DNA of 64,000 bases from Lachnospiraceae bacterium (GTDB lineage: Bacteria > Bacillota > Clostridia > Lachnospirales > Lachnospiraceae). Made by a program: the position numbers and the translations under genes. The notes under the pieces are model-generated. The model saw only the letters and a list, made by a program, of their open reading frames with translations. It searched no databases and was not told the DNA's origin. The DNA lies in NCBI GenBank assembly GCA_022796795.1, contig JAAWJI010000007.1:1-64000 (forward strand), read 5' to 3'. Of this stretch, positions 1-7,949 are shown in pieces; the stretch's first letter is position 1, and each line of letters begins with the position of its first letter.

Positions 1-60
1 ACACTGTTTAGTTATCAAGGTTCGCTGTGCTGTTCTCTGCGACAGCTCATTTAGATTACC
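1..60 (-). promoter_or_regulatory. possible rRNA leader/spacer boxA-like sequence at window edge
   Basis: Read on the minus strand, bases 24 to 1 give a CCTTGATAACTAAACAGTGT-type sequence. This resembles the CTTTGAAAACTAAAC boxA/processing element found before or between rRNA genes in Firmicutes. It would place an rRNA operon just outside the left edge. No rRNA gene is inside the window, so this is an inference from a short motif. Bases 60-173 are A/T-rich with no supportable gene. Confidence 0.25.
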
Positions 61-173
61 ACATGATTTTCGGTTTGTCAACATGTTTTTTCAAAATTTT
101 ACCTAATTTTTTTAAAATTTTTTTCTCCCTTTTGGAAGCTGTTTTTCCTGGGATTTTTCCACCCTTTTGGAGA

Positions 174-642
174 TCAAATTTCCGCAATGGATGTGTCGTA
201 GCAGAAGCCCTCTGCCTCATAGAATCGGCCCCAGATGCGGAAATTAGTATTGAGCTCCTCATGTAAGACACTCATCTTGACTGCATTATCTTCCACAGGC
301 CCATGTTCTCCTTCTTTCACTTCATACTTTTGAATTTATCCGTTATCCCTAAATTTGACTCTATCAAATTCTTTATCGCTGACTGTGCCTGCAATAATCA
401 TTCCTATGAAACAGCCTGCATCCGCAACAATTCCAATAATCATGGACGCTGTGCACAGCCCAGCTCCTCCCTGTCTCTCTTCGTATAAAAATCACCAGAA
501 GGAGAAGCAACACACCGGCAGCAATACCGCCCACTTTCAGCAGCATCTTTTTCTCCAAAGAAGAACCTGGAACCTTCCCCCCACATTTCGGGCAAAAGGC
601 TGCGCCCTCTTTCAATGTACTCCCGCGTTTTCCACAAAACAT
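174..642 (-). pseudogene. decayed zinc-ribbon membrane protein gene
   Basis: The start ATG at 642 has a good Shine-Dalgarno (TAGGAG, 7 bases upstream). The protein opens with a double-CxxC zinc ribbon (MFCGKRG...FCPKCGG), then a transmembrane helix at about residues 34-52. The second cysteine of the first CxxC pair is Arg (CGC for TGC). Around bases 479-495, at an A/T run, the reading frame shifts. The coherent continuation (second hydrophobic segment, VADAGCFIGMIIAG) is in another frame. That frame meets an in-frame TAA at 336-338, yet stays open and protein-like for about 50 more codons to a TGA at 174-176. One missense, one frameshift and one stop argue for real decay; the frameshift alone could be a sequencing error. 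It lies just downstream of the ABC operon on the same strand. The family is zinc-ribbon membrane protein of unknown function. Confidence 0.7.
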
Positions 643-759
643 GTAGGTTCTCCTATATCTTATGCCACAGGATGCACAAAACAGAGCATCCTCCTCCAGA
701 CGCAGCTTATTTCTAAAGAATCCCTTCTGCTTGAACAGCTCTATTCTCAGCTCTTTTTG

Positions 760-1464
760 TTAGAATTTATTCTGTTCTCCTGATTGACTTTCCAACAATC
801 GCCCTGATCTCAACTCTTTGATATGATCTGTAAACCAGGAAACAACCCCTCTGTCATGTGAAATCAAAAGATATGCTATGGATTTCCTCTGTTGTATTTC
901 TTTTAAAATATTCAGAATCTGCGCCTGCACAGAAACATCCAGCATAGAGGTGGCTTCGTCCAGAATTACCACCTCTGGTTCCAAAATCAAGGCCCTTAGC
1001 AGCGCCGCCCGTTGAATTTCTCCTCCGCTCACCTGATGGGGATAGCGGTCAAAAACAGCCCGGTTCAGCTTTACCTGTTCCAGGAGTATCCCCAGTTCCC
1101 ACTCCGCTTTCTCCTGCTTTCCATAGATTTTGGCAGCCTCCATTACGCTTCTTCCAATCCGCCAGTTGGGATCCAGAAAAGATTCCGGATGCTGGGAAAT
1201 ATACTGTACTCTCCTGCGGAAATCTTTCATTTGCGATTTGTTTTTTCTGTCTATCATTTCTCCATGAAAATAAACTTCCCCGGAGTCTGCCGGTTCCAGC
1301 ATCAGCAAAATTCGGGCAATGGTGCTTTTTCCACTTCCACTTTTCCCCATGAGACCAACCGTCTTTCCCTGTTCCAGGGTAAGGTTTATGTGATTCAAAA
1401 CTTCTATCCGGCCCCCTGTTTTTTTCCCCGGATAACTTTTACAGACATTCCTCATCTCAAGCAT
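760..1464 (-). CDS. ABC transporter ATP-binding protein, NikE/DppF type
   Basis: This is the second ATPase subunit of a nickel/dipeptide/oligopeptide-family importer. Walker A (GLMGKSGSGKST), the signature (VSGGEIQRAAL) and Walker B (VVILDEATS) are all present, with the switch His in SHD. At 234 aa it is short and lacks the C-terminal oligopeptide extension of its partner, as is usual for NikE-like subunits. It overlaps the end of the upstream ATPase gene by 8 bases, so the two are translationally coupled. It is the last intact gene of the riboswitch-controlled operon. The substrate cannot be read from the ATPase; the riboswitch suggests cobalt, nickel or a corrinoid precursor. Confidence 0.85.
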   Translation of the reverse strand: MLEMRNVCKSYPGKKTGGRIEVLNHINLTLEQGKTVGLMGKSGSGKSTIARILLMLEPADSGEVYFHGEMIDRKNKSQMKDFRRRVQYISQHPESFLDPNWRIGRSVMEAAKIYGKQEKAEWELGILLEQVKLNRAVFDRYPHQVSGGEIQRAALLRALILEPEVVILDEATSMLDVSVQAQILNILKEIQQRKSIAYLLISHDRGVVSWFTDHIKELRSGRLLESQSGEQNKF

Positions 1465-2395
1465 ATTGAAAACACCTCACGGTTCTGTCATCCAGCGGAT
1501 AATTATCCGGTTTTTCCTGAAAGCAGCGTGTTTCTGCTTCTGGACATCTGGATGCAAATTTGCAGCCCAAAATCCCATCTCCTGGCGCAGGTGCGCTTCC
1601 TTTCATAGGGTTCATCCCATTTTGTGGCAGAGATGCAAGCAGCCCTTTGGTGTAAGGATGTCTGGGAGAAGCCAGAATTTTCTTCCCCATTTCCACAATT
1701 TCTCCACTGTACATCACAGCCACACTATCACAAAGTGCAGATGCAAGCTCCAGATCGTGGGTAATAATCATCATCCCTTTCACTCCCCGCTCCTTTACCC
1801 TGGCAAGAGTGTCATAAAGCTGGATCCGCAGCGCTTCATCCAACCCCTTTGATGGCTCATCTGCCAGAATCCATTCTGGCTGTGAGGCTGTTCCCATGGC
1901 TGCAGCCGATCTTTGCAACATGCCTCCGCTTAATTCAAAGGGGTATGAACAGCTGACGCGGTCTGCGTCAATAGGCGAAAACCCATATAGCTCCAAAAGT
2001 TTTTTCACTGAAGTCGTATCCGCCTTTTCCCTTTTTCCAACCTGCATACCTTCCATAATCTGCCCTTTTATTCTCCGTACCGGGTTAAAAGAATCTGCAG
2101 GATTCTGGGGAATCAGACCAATCTTTCTTCCTCTAAGCTTTCTAAGATGCCCTGGTTTTAACGCAAGAAGATTTTTTCCATCCAGCCAAATCCTTCCTTC
2201 TGTTTGGGCATAAGAAGGAAGCAGACCCAGAATGGCCATCCCAAGCACAGATTTCCCACACCCGCTTTCTCCGATGAGCCCCGTTATCTCCCCGGCAATA
2301 AATGTTGCCGTCACATGATCTACAGCCTTTACAATACCGTTTTTTACCTGAAAATGAACCACAGCGTCCTCGATCCGCAAATCTGCATCCATCAA
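1457..2395 (-). CDS. ABC transporter ATP-binding protein, NikD/DppD type
   Basis: This 312 aa protein is the first ATPase of the importer. It has Walker A (GLIGESGCGKSVLG, about residues 40-53), the signature LSGGMLQRSAAA and Walker B (WILADEPSKGLD). The C-terminal oligopeptide-transport domain has the Cys pair in CKFASRCPEAETRC, typical of OppD/DppD/NikD proteins. It follows the permease gene after about 30 bases and overlaps the next ATPase gene by 8 bases. It should form the ATPase pair with that neighbour on the cytoplasmic face. Confidence 0.88.
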   Translation of the reverse strand: MMDADLRIEDAVVHFQVKNGIVKAVDHVTATFIAGEITGLIGESGCGKSVLGMAILGLLPSYAQTEGRIWLDGKNLLALKPGHLRKLRGRKIGLIPQNPADSFNPVRRIKGQIMEGMQVGKREKADTTSVKKLLELYGFSPIDADRVSCSYPFELSGGMLQRSAAAMGTASQPEWILADEPSKGLDEALRIQLYDTLARVKERGVKGMMIITHDLELASALCDSVAVMYSGEIVEMGKKILASPRHPYTKGLLASLPQNGMNPMKGSAPAPGDGILGCKFASRCPEAETRCFQEKPDNYPLDDRTVRCFQYA

Positions 2396-2425
2396 TATCC
2401 CTCCTCTGTTTTGTTCAGGCTTCGG

Positions 2426-3253
2426 TCAATACCCTCCCGCCTCCCCTGTTTTGTTATCCGTCAGGTCCCTTAACATATCTCCGACCAGGTTGATTCCAAG
2501 GAGCAGAAGAACCAGACAGATTCCAGGAGCCATAATCAGGTAAGGGGCAGAGCGGAAATTCATTCTTGCATCGTTCAACATTACGCTCCAGTCTGGGTCA
2601 GGCGGCTGGATTCCCAGCCCCAGAAAGCTGAGCCCGGAAATTGAAAGAATACTTCTTCCGATTCTTGTAGCAAACAAAACCATCGTATTTCCTTTCAGAT
2701 TGGGTACAATGTGTTTCCAGATAATTCCCTGACTGGAAACTCCCAGGCATTTCAACCCCTGTATAAAATTTTCTTCCTTGAGACGCAGTGTCTCTGTACG
2801 TACAATCCTGGCAAAGCCTGTCCAGCTGGTAAGCACAAGTGCAATCATCAGACTTTCGAAGCTTGGGCCCAGAATTCCAGCAATAGCGATCATCAGGCTT
2901 GTCCCTGGCAGCCCCTGGAAGACATTCATAAAAATAAGTACTATATCATCAAAAACCCCACCGTAATATCCGGCAAACGTTCCCACAGTCATTCCCGCTA
3001 GCATGGATACTATAGTTGCCGCCAGGGCCAGCAAAATAGAGCTCCTTCCCCCGTATAAAATTCTGCTGAAAATATCCCTGCCCAAAAGATCTGTCCCCAT
3101 GATATGAGAGGCACATGGAGGCATTAAAGTCCCGGCCATATGAATAGCATTAGGTTCATAGGGCGCCAGAACAGGAGCCAGAATACTGGCCAACAGGATA
3201 ACAGTTAAGATAAAAATCCCAAACATTCCTGGTATTAGCTGACTCTTTCTCAT
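2426..3253 (-). CDS. ABC transporter permease, NikC/DppC type
   Basis: This 275 aa integral membrane protein belongs to the BPD transmembrane family. It has an N-terminal helix, a loop with GTDLLGRDIFSR (the hallmark of DppC/OppC/NikC permeases) and about five further helices. The EAA-type coupling loop is near GLKCLGVSSQGIIWKHIVPN. The start overlaps the end of the upstream permease gene (ATGA), so the two are coupled. It pairs with that permease to form the channel. Confidence 0.88.
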   Translation of the reverse strand: MRKSQLIPGMFGIFILTVILLASILAPVLAPYEPNAIHMAGTLMPPCASHIMGTDLLGRDIFSRILYGGRSSILLALAATIVSMLAGMTVGTFAGYYGGVFDDIVLIFMNVFQGLPGTSLMIAIAGILGPSFESLMIALVLTSWTGFARIVRTETLRLKEENFIQGLKCLGVSSQGIIWKHIVPNLKGNTMVLFATRIGRSILSISGLSFLGLGIQPPDPDWSVMLNDARMNFRSAPYLIMAPGICLVLLLLGINLVGDMLRDLTDNKTGEAGGY

Positions 3254-4191
3254 CTTATTCCTCCCAAACGTATTTTAGGATTCAACCATGCGCAAATGAG
3301 ATCCACAGCCAGAGATACCACCGTATAGATCAGACCAGTAAAAAGCACATATCCTTGAATCACCGGATAATCACGGGCATGAATCGCATCCAGAACATAA
3401 CTTCCGATTCCCGGAAGAGAAAACAGATTCTCAATAATAACGGAACCTCCCAGGATTCCCCCCAGATAATTTCCAAGCATGGTAACAACAGGCAGCAAAG
3501 CATTGGGAAACGCATGGTTGAAAAGCAGCCAACTCTTCTTAATTCCCTTGGCGTCTGCAGCTAATATATATTGTTTTCCAAATTCTGTAAGCATGGAAGA
3601 ACGCATCAGCCGCTGGGTCATGGCAATGTTTGCGCTGGCCAACGATACGGACGGAAGAATCAAATAGCGAAATCCGCCCACTCCATTGGTAGGCAATATT
3701 TTTAGTTTTTCTCCAAATATAATAATCAGAAGAATTGCCAGCCAGAAAGATGGGATTGCCATCAATAGATTTGTGAAAAACTTCATGCTGTGATCCGGAA
3801 TCCGGTTCACGAAAGCCGCGGAAAATACGCCTAATAATGTTCCGAAGATACCTACAAGAAATAATGAGCAAAATGCCAGCTGCAAGGTTACAGGTAAGCG
3901 GCGCATAAATTCACCGCTTACCTGTGTATTGTCGCTGTATGATCTGCCTAAATCTCCGCATACCGCTTTTCTGGCCCAACGTATGTACTGAACAAATCCA
4001 GAATCATTTAGCCCCAGCTCTTCACGTTTAGCTTCCAGAAGCTCTGGCGTCACTTCTGACACCCCATCTCTGCTCAACGCCATAGCCGCTGGATCACCAG
4101 GCGTTAACAATCCCAGTCCAAAGGCCAAAAGGGACACCCCCATCAGGATCGGTACCACGGAAACACATCGTTTTACCACAAATTTCAGCAT
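3250..4191 (-). CDS. ABC transporter permease, NikB/DppB type
   Basis: The open frame extends to 4254, but ATG at 4191 is preferred. It has AAGGAG 7 bases upstream and gives the usual MLKFVVKR start of DppB/NikB permeases; the longer form would overlap the upstream gene. The 313 aa protein has an N-terminal helix, then a periplasmic-type loop with LGLNDSGFVQYIRW and GDLGRSY, and a C-terminal group of helices. The coupling loop is near ADAKGIKKSWLLFNHAFPN. It forms the channel with the NikC-type partner downstream. Confidence 0.87.
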   Translation of the reverse strand: MLKFVVKRCVSVVPILMGVSLLAFGLGLLTPGDPAAMALSRDGVSEVTPELLEAKREELGLNDSGFVQYIRWARKAVCGDLGRSYSDNTQVSGEFMRRLPVTLQLAFCSLFLVGIFGTLLGVFSAAFVNRIPDHSMKFFTNLLMAIPSFWLAILLIIIFGEKLKILPTNGVGGFRYLILPSVSLASANIAMTQRLMRSSMLTEFGKQYILAADAKGIKKSWLLFNHAFPNALLPVVTMLGNYLGGILGGSVIIENLFSLPGIGSYVLDAIHARDYPVIQGYVLFTGLIYTVVSLAVDLICAWLNPKIRLGGIR

Positions 4192-4246
4192 TTCATACTC
4201 CTTTTTATCTGGTGTAACGACATATTTAGGTACATATGCTATTACA

Positions 4247-5854
4247 CTAGTCAACCCATCTTACCTTGGCAAGATCCAGTCCGTAAATCTGAGCCTCATA
4301 TCCGGTTAACTTCTTGTTGTAAACCATCAGTGTTCTTTCATTATACAGGGGAAGCACCGGCTGACGCTCTACAGAGATTTCCTGAAGCTTATCGTAAATA
4401 TCCTGACGCTTCTGCAAATCCAATTCTGCATCTGCCAGATCAATCAAGCTGTCAATCTCTGTGTCATTTACGCCAAGACTGTAATTTACATTCTGATCTC
4501 CGGTAGAATACATAAAACGCTTAAAAATAGTAATTGCCTCCATGTTAGAGAGCCCCTGCTGCGCCCGCGCAAGATCATAGTCGCCATTCGCCATCATTTC
4601 TTTTATAGTCGCCCAGTCATAGGATTCTATGGTGACATCGATACCCACTCCCTGAAGCAACGACGCGATCAACTCTGCCTCTGCCTTTTGCTCCGTATTG
4701 TCCTGCTGTATCAGATATGTAAGAGTGGTTTTTTCGTCCCCTAAGACTTTTTTGATCAGCTCTTTGGCCTTCTCCGCATCATATTCCACAGGGAACTCTT
4801 TATAAAACGGAGTGCTGTAATTCAGAATATTCGAGGTGGGAGACGCATATCCCAGGTAAATATTATCTGTAATGGCGCTTCTGTCTATTAGGAGGCTTAT
4901 GGCTTGTCTCATTCTGACATCATCAAAAGGGGCCCTTTTCCCGTTCATACAGAGAAAATCAATCATTGTAGAATTGGTTGTGGTAATGGCAAAATTGTCG
5001 TCTTTTTCCAACTCCACAGCCAGCGCCGGAGTAATAGCTTTCAAGTCAATAACACCCATGATTTCTCCTGACTTTAAGGCGGAGAACCTAGTATTCACAT
5101 CTGGAATCGTTTTTACTCGGATGGTTTTTGCCGCCGCTTTCTCCCCCCAATAGTCTTCGTTTCTCTCCAAAAGGACATATTCATCTTTTACATTATCAAC
5201 AATCTTAAACGGCCCTGTTCCCTGTGCAATTCCGGTAAAATTATAATTTTCATCAAAACAATTGGGGCTGAACACAGCGCTTCCAAAATTAGTCATGGTG
5301 TAAAGAAGGGTCGGAGACGCCTCCGTAAAGGTCAGCTCCACCGTGTAGTCATCCACCTTATTTACCTGATCCAGATTGGGATAGAAGCTGTCAATATTCA
5401 GGTTGTAGAATCCTGATGTTTTCACCTCAAAGCGCATACGGTCAAAATTGTATAGAACTGCATCTGCGTTGAAGGGCGTTCCATCATGAAATACCACCCC
5501 TTCTTTTAAATGAAAGGTCCAGGTTTTGGCATCTTCAGACACCTCCCAGCTCTCTGCCAGCTTTGCAGCCGGTTGGCCAGCTGCATCCATGGTAATCAAT
5601 GGTTCCCAGACATACAGAATTACGCTGCAGTAGTAGGCATCATCCACACCCGGCGCAATATTCCGATATCCTGCCAGCACAATCTCATCATTCGGATTCA
5701 CAGCTGGCTCTAGGCCAGCTTCTTTTGCTACAGACGTGTTTTCTGGATCCATATTCGTTTCCTGCTTACCGCATCCTCCAAGAAACACAGACATGGTCAA
5801 GGCCCAAACTATAACTAGTGACAACAGATACTTGTTTTTTTGTTTCGCTTTCAT
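4247..5854 (-). CDS. ABC transporter substrate-binding lipoprotein, NikA/DppA family
   Basis: This 535 aa protein is family 5 extracellular solute-binding. The signal peptide ends in a lipobox with Cys28 (FLGGC), so it should be anchored to the outer membrane leaflet. The domain core includes LAESWEVSEDAKTWTFHLKEGVVFHDGTPF (read here only as a family hallmark), and the C-terminal region ends in KVRWVD. It is the first gene of the operon and sits directly behind a cobalamin riboswitch and terminator. Family 5 includes peptide, nickel and opine binders, so the protein alone does not fix the ligand. The regulatory context favours cobalt, nickel or a corrinoid-related ligand. Confidence 0.87.
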   Translation of the reverse strand: MKAKQKNKYLLSLVIVWALTMSVFLGGCGKQETNMDPENTSVAKEAGLEPAVNPNDEIVLAGYRNIAPGVDDAYYCSVILYVWEPLITMDAAGQPAAKLAESWEVSEDAKTWTFHLKEGVVFHDGTPFNADAVLYNFDRMRFEVKTSGFYNLNIDSFYPNLDQVNKVDDYTVELTFTEASPTLLYTMTNFGSAVFSPNCFDENYNFTGIAQGTGPFKIVDNVKDEYVLLERNEDYWGEKAAAKTIRVKTIPDVNTRFSALKSGEIMGVIDLKAITPALAVELEKDDNFAITTTNSTMIDFLCMNGKRAPFDDVRMRQAISLLIDRSAITDNIYLGYASPTSNILNYSTPFYKEFPVEYDAEKAKELIKKVLGDEKTTLTYLIQQDNTEQKAEAELIASLLQGVGIDVTIESYDWATIKEMMANGDYDLARAQQGLSNMEAITIFKRFMYSTGDQNVNYSLGVNDTEIDSLIDLADAELDLQKRQDIYDKLQEISVERQPVLPLYNERTLMVYNKKLTGYEAQIYGLDLAKVRWVD

Positions 5855-6034
5855 AATCTCTTCCTTTCCTCAAAGTTGGCAGGGAAAAATTACTGTCCGT
5901 CCATTTTACGCCATTCGCATGATGCAATATCCCTTTTGAAAATCCGGGCCTGCGGCGCTCCCTCAGGCCACAGATCAACTGTCAAATTCGAGCAATCTCC
6001 ATTTGCCTGCTTTCTGTAGTCTGGCTATACTGTT

Positions 6035-6063
6035 AAAAAAACGCATCACTTTTCAGTGATGCG
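6035..6063 (-). terminator. riboswitch expression-platform terminator
   Basis: On the minus strand a perfect 9-bp stem (6042-6050 with 6055-6063, 4-base loop) is followed by seven U residues (A-run 6035-6041 on the plus strand). It lies between the cobalamin aptamer and the transporter start, where ligand binding could end transcription early. Confidence 0.85.
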
Positions 6064-6130
6064 CCTGATTTACAATATACTATACAATTAAGTACATATA
6101 GACGCTGTTTTCCCCACCGAAAATTGCAGC

Positions 6131-6303
6131 TTGGTGTAAAGGCAGGTCTCCTGGCTCAAATCTACAACCTCTGCCGCCTTCCCAGTAAGAAACCAGTGGC
6201 ATTATGGCAGAAGCAAAATTATTACAGTAAAGCGGGCTGCTGCAGAATTACACTGCATTCCCTTTTAAACAATCGTGCGTCGCACTTTTGTACCTTTACA
6301 CAA
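6131..6303 (-). promoter_or_regulatory. cobalamin (B12) riboswitch aptamer
   Basis: The minus strand carries the B12 box AGCCAGGAGACCTGCC (6141-6156), the conserved AAAAGGGAA element and the downstream CAGCCCGC...ACTGTAA segment, all in the order of the cobalamin aptamer. The ends pair as P1: TTTGTGTAAAGG at the 5' end with CCTTTACACCAA at the 3' end. It controls the ABC operon below 5854, with an intrinsic terminator in between. A further hairpin (CCGCAG with CTGCGG) sits just upstream of the aptamer at about 6314-6343. Confidence 0.92.
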
Positions 6304-6357
6304 ATATTCACTTTTCCGCAGTACCTCTGAAAAGCCTGCGGTTTTATTTACCCCTGT

Positions 6358-6386
6358 ATTATAGCACACTTGGACAGCGTTGAAAA
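6358..6386 (-). promoter_or_regulatory. sigma-A-like promoter for the riboswitch/ABC operon
   Basis: On the minus strand, -10 TATAAT (6358-6363) and a weaker -35 TTTTCA (6381-6386) are separated by 17 bases. It lies just upstream of the aptamer. The remainder of 5855-6577 holds only the leader and the promoter of the divergent MATE gene. Confidence 0.65.
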
Positions 6387-6516
6387 CTTATTTTTTAAGG
6401 AACTTCCATAAAAAAGTTATGAACTTATCAATTTCTTCTCCATTGTCCCACTATACCCACTGCTTTTTCGCCCAATTTTCTCATCAAATCCCGTTCTAAA
6501 TTTTACAAAATACATC

Positions 6517-6545
6517 TTGTAAGTTCCTCTGCTTTTTATTATAAT
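6517..6545 (+). promoter_or_regulatory. sigma-A-like promoter for the MATE/CotH genes
   Basis: TTGTAA (6517-6522), a 17-base spacer and TATAAT (6540-6545) precede the MATE start codon at 6578. Confidence 0.7.
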
Positions 6546-6577
6546 AGCGTCGTTTATCAAAAATGAGGAGATCTATT

Positions 6578-7936
6578 ATGGAAAAGGATATGACCACCGG
6601 AAGTCCGGCAAAAATTATTTTAGGCTTCACCATACCGATCTTTATTGGAAATGTTTTCCAGCAATTTTACAGTATGGTGGACACAATCATCGTGGGAAAA
6701 TTTGTGGGAACTAAGGCTCTGGCTGCCGTAGGATCCACCGGAACTATAACCTTTCTGATCCTGGGCTTTCTCATGGGCATGACAGTGGGATTTACTGTGC
6801 TCACCGCTCAGCGCTTCGGGGCTGGGGACATGGAGGGGATGCGAAAAACCGTGGGCTCCGCCGCCATTCTCTCCGCTGCTGTTTCCGTCTTGGTCACGGC
6901 TGTCAGCATGGCTGGTATGCGTCCTTTGCTGCTGTTTATGAACACACCGGAGGACATTTTTGCAAATGCTTATACCTATGTTATGATTATCTGCGCCGGC
7001 ATCTTTGCCCAGGTACTCTATAATCTGCTGTCCTGTGTTTTGCGGGCCCTTGGCAACAGCCAAACGCCCCTGTACTTTCTGATCCTGGCTGCCGGGCTGA
7101 ATATTGTACTGGACCTGCTCTTTATCATCACCTTCCGCATGGGGGTAGCGGGCGCTGCCTGGGCTACGGTGATCTCCCAGGGCGTCTCCGGCCTGTTGTG
7201 TCTTTTCTATATTTTAAAAAAGGTGCCTCTGCTGCGCCTGAATCGCCATGACTGGAAGCCGGAAGGACATCTGGCCAAAATCCAGCTGAGCATTGGTCTG
7301 CCCATGGCTCTCCAATACTCTATTACAGCCATCGGCGCTATGATGATGCAATCCTCCCTGAACCTTCTGGGTTCTCTTTCTGTGGCTGCCTTTACTGCCG
7401 CCAACAAGATTGAACAGATCGTCACCCAGGCCTATGTGGCTATGGGCACCACCATGTCCACCTATTGCGCCCAGAACGTGGGAGCCGGAGACATCAAAAG
7501 GGTCCGTCAGGGCTTTCGGGCTGCCACCCGCATGGGAATCGTCTACTCGGTGGCAGCGGCGTTTTTGATTATGGCCGGAGGCAAATATCTGACCTATCTG
7601 TTTGTGTCGGAAAATGTTCTGGACATTATGGACCCTGTGGACTTATACTTGAAATGTGTGGCCCTTTTCTTTATTCCGCTCACGGTTGTGAACGTATATC
7701 GAAATGGAATTCAGGGCATGGGCTTCGGCCTGCTTCCCATGACGGCTGGCGTCGCCGAGCTCATCGGCCGGGGTGTCACCGCCATGATTTCTGCCCATTA
7801 CCGCAGCTATTTAGGCGTCTGCCTGGCAAGTCCTGCCGCCTGGATTCTGGCCGGAGGACTTTTGCTGATCATGTACTACTACATACTGCGCCATTATTAT
7901 GGGGAACCCCTTGCATACCAGAAATCAACATTTTGA
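6578..7936 (+). CDS. MATE family efflux transporter
   Basis: This 452 aa membrane protein has twelve predicted helices in two related halves. The N-terminus (MTTGSPAKIILGFTIPIF) and the segment QQFYSMVDTIIVGKFVG are typical of the MATE/MatE (DinF-like, MOP superfamily) exporters. They use sodium or proton gradients to export drugs or metabolites. ATG at 6578 is chosen over the in-frame ATG at 6563 because GAGGAG lies 8 bases upstream of it. The CotH gene follows after 13 bases and is probably co-transcribed. The substrate is unknown. Confidence 0.9.
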   Translation: MEKDMTTGSPAKIILGFTIPIFIGNVFQQFYSMVDTIIVGKFVGTKALAAVGSTGTITFLILGFLMGMTVGFTVLTAQRFGAGDMEGMRKTVGSAAILSAAVSVLVTAVSMAGMRPLLLFMNTPEDIFANAYTYVMIICAGIFAQVLYNLLSCVLRALGNSQTPLYFLILAAGLNIVLDLLFIITFRMGVAGAAWATVISQGVSGLLCLFYILKKVPLLRLNRHDWKPEGHLAKIQLSIGLPMALQYSITAIGAMMMQSSLNLLGSLSVAAFTAANKIEQIVTQAYVAMGTTMSTYCAQNVGAGDIKRVRQGFRAATRMGIVYSVAAAFLIMAGGKYLTYLFVSENVLDIMDPVDLYLKCVALFFIPLTVVNVYRNGIQGMGFGLLPMTAGVAELIGRGVTAMISAHYRSYLGVCLASPAAWILAGGLLLIMYYYILRHYYGEPLAYQKSTF

Positions 7937-7949
7937 AAGGAGTATCTTC

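Noticed and set aside
355-783. 142-codon plus-strand open frame
   Set aside because: Antisense to the decayed zinc-ribbon gene, which has coherent protein motifs.
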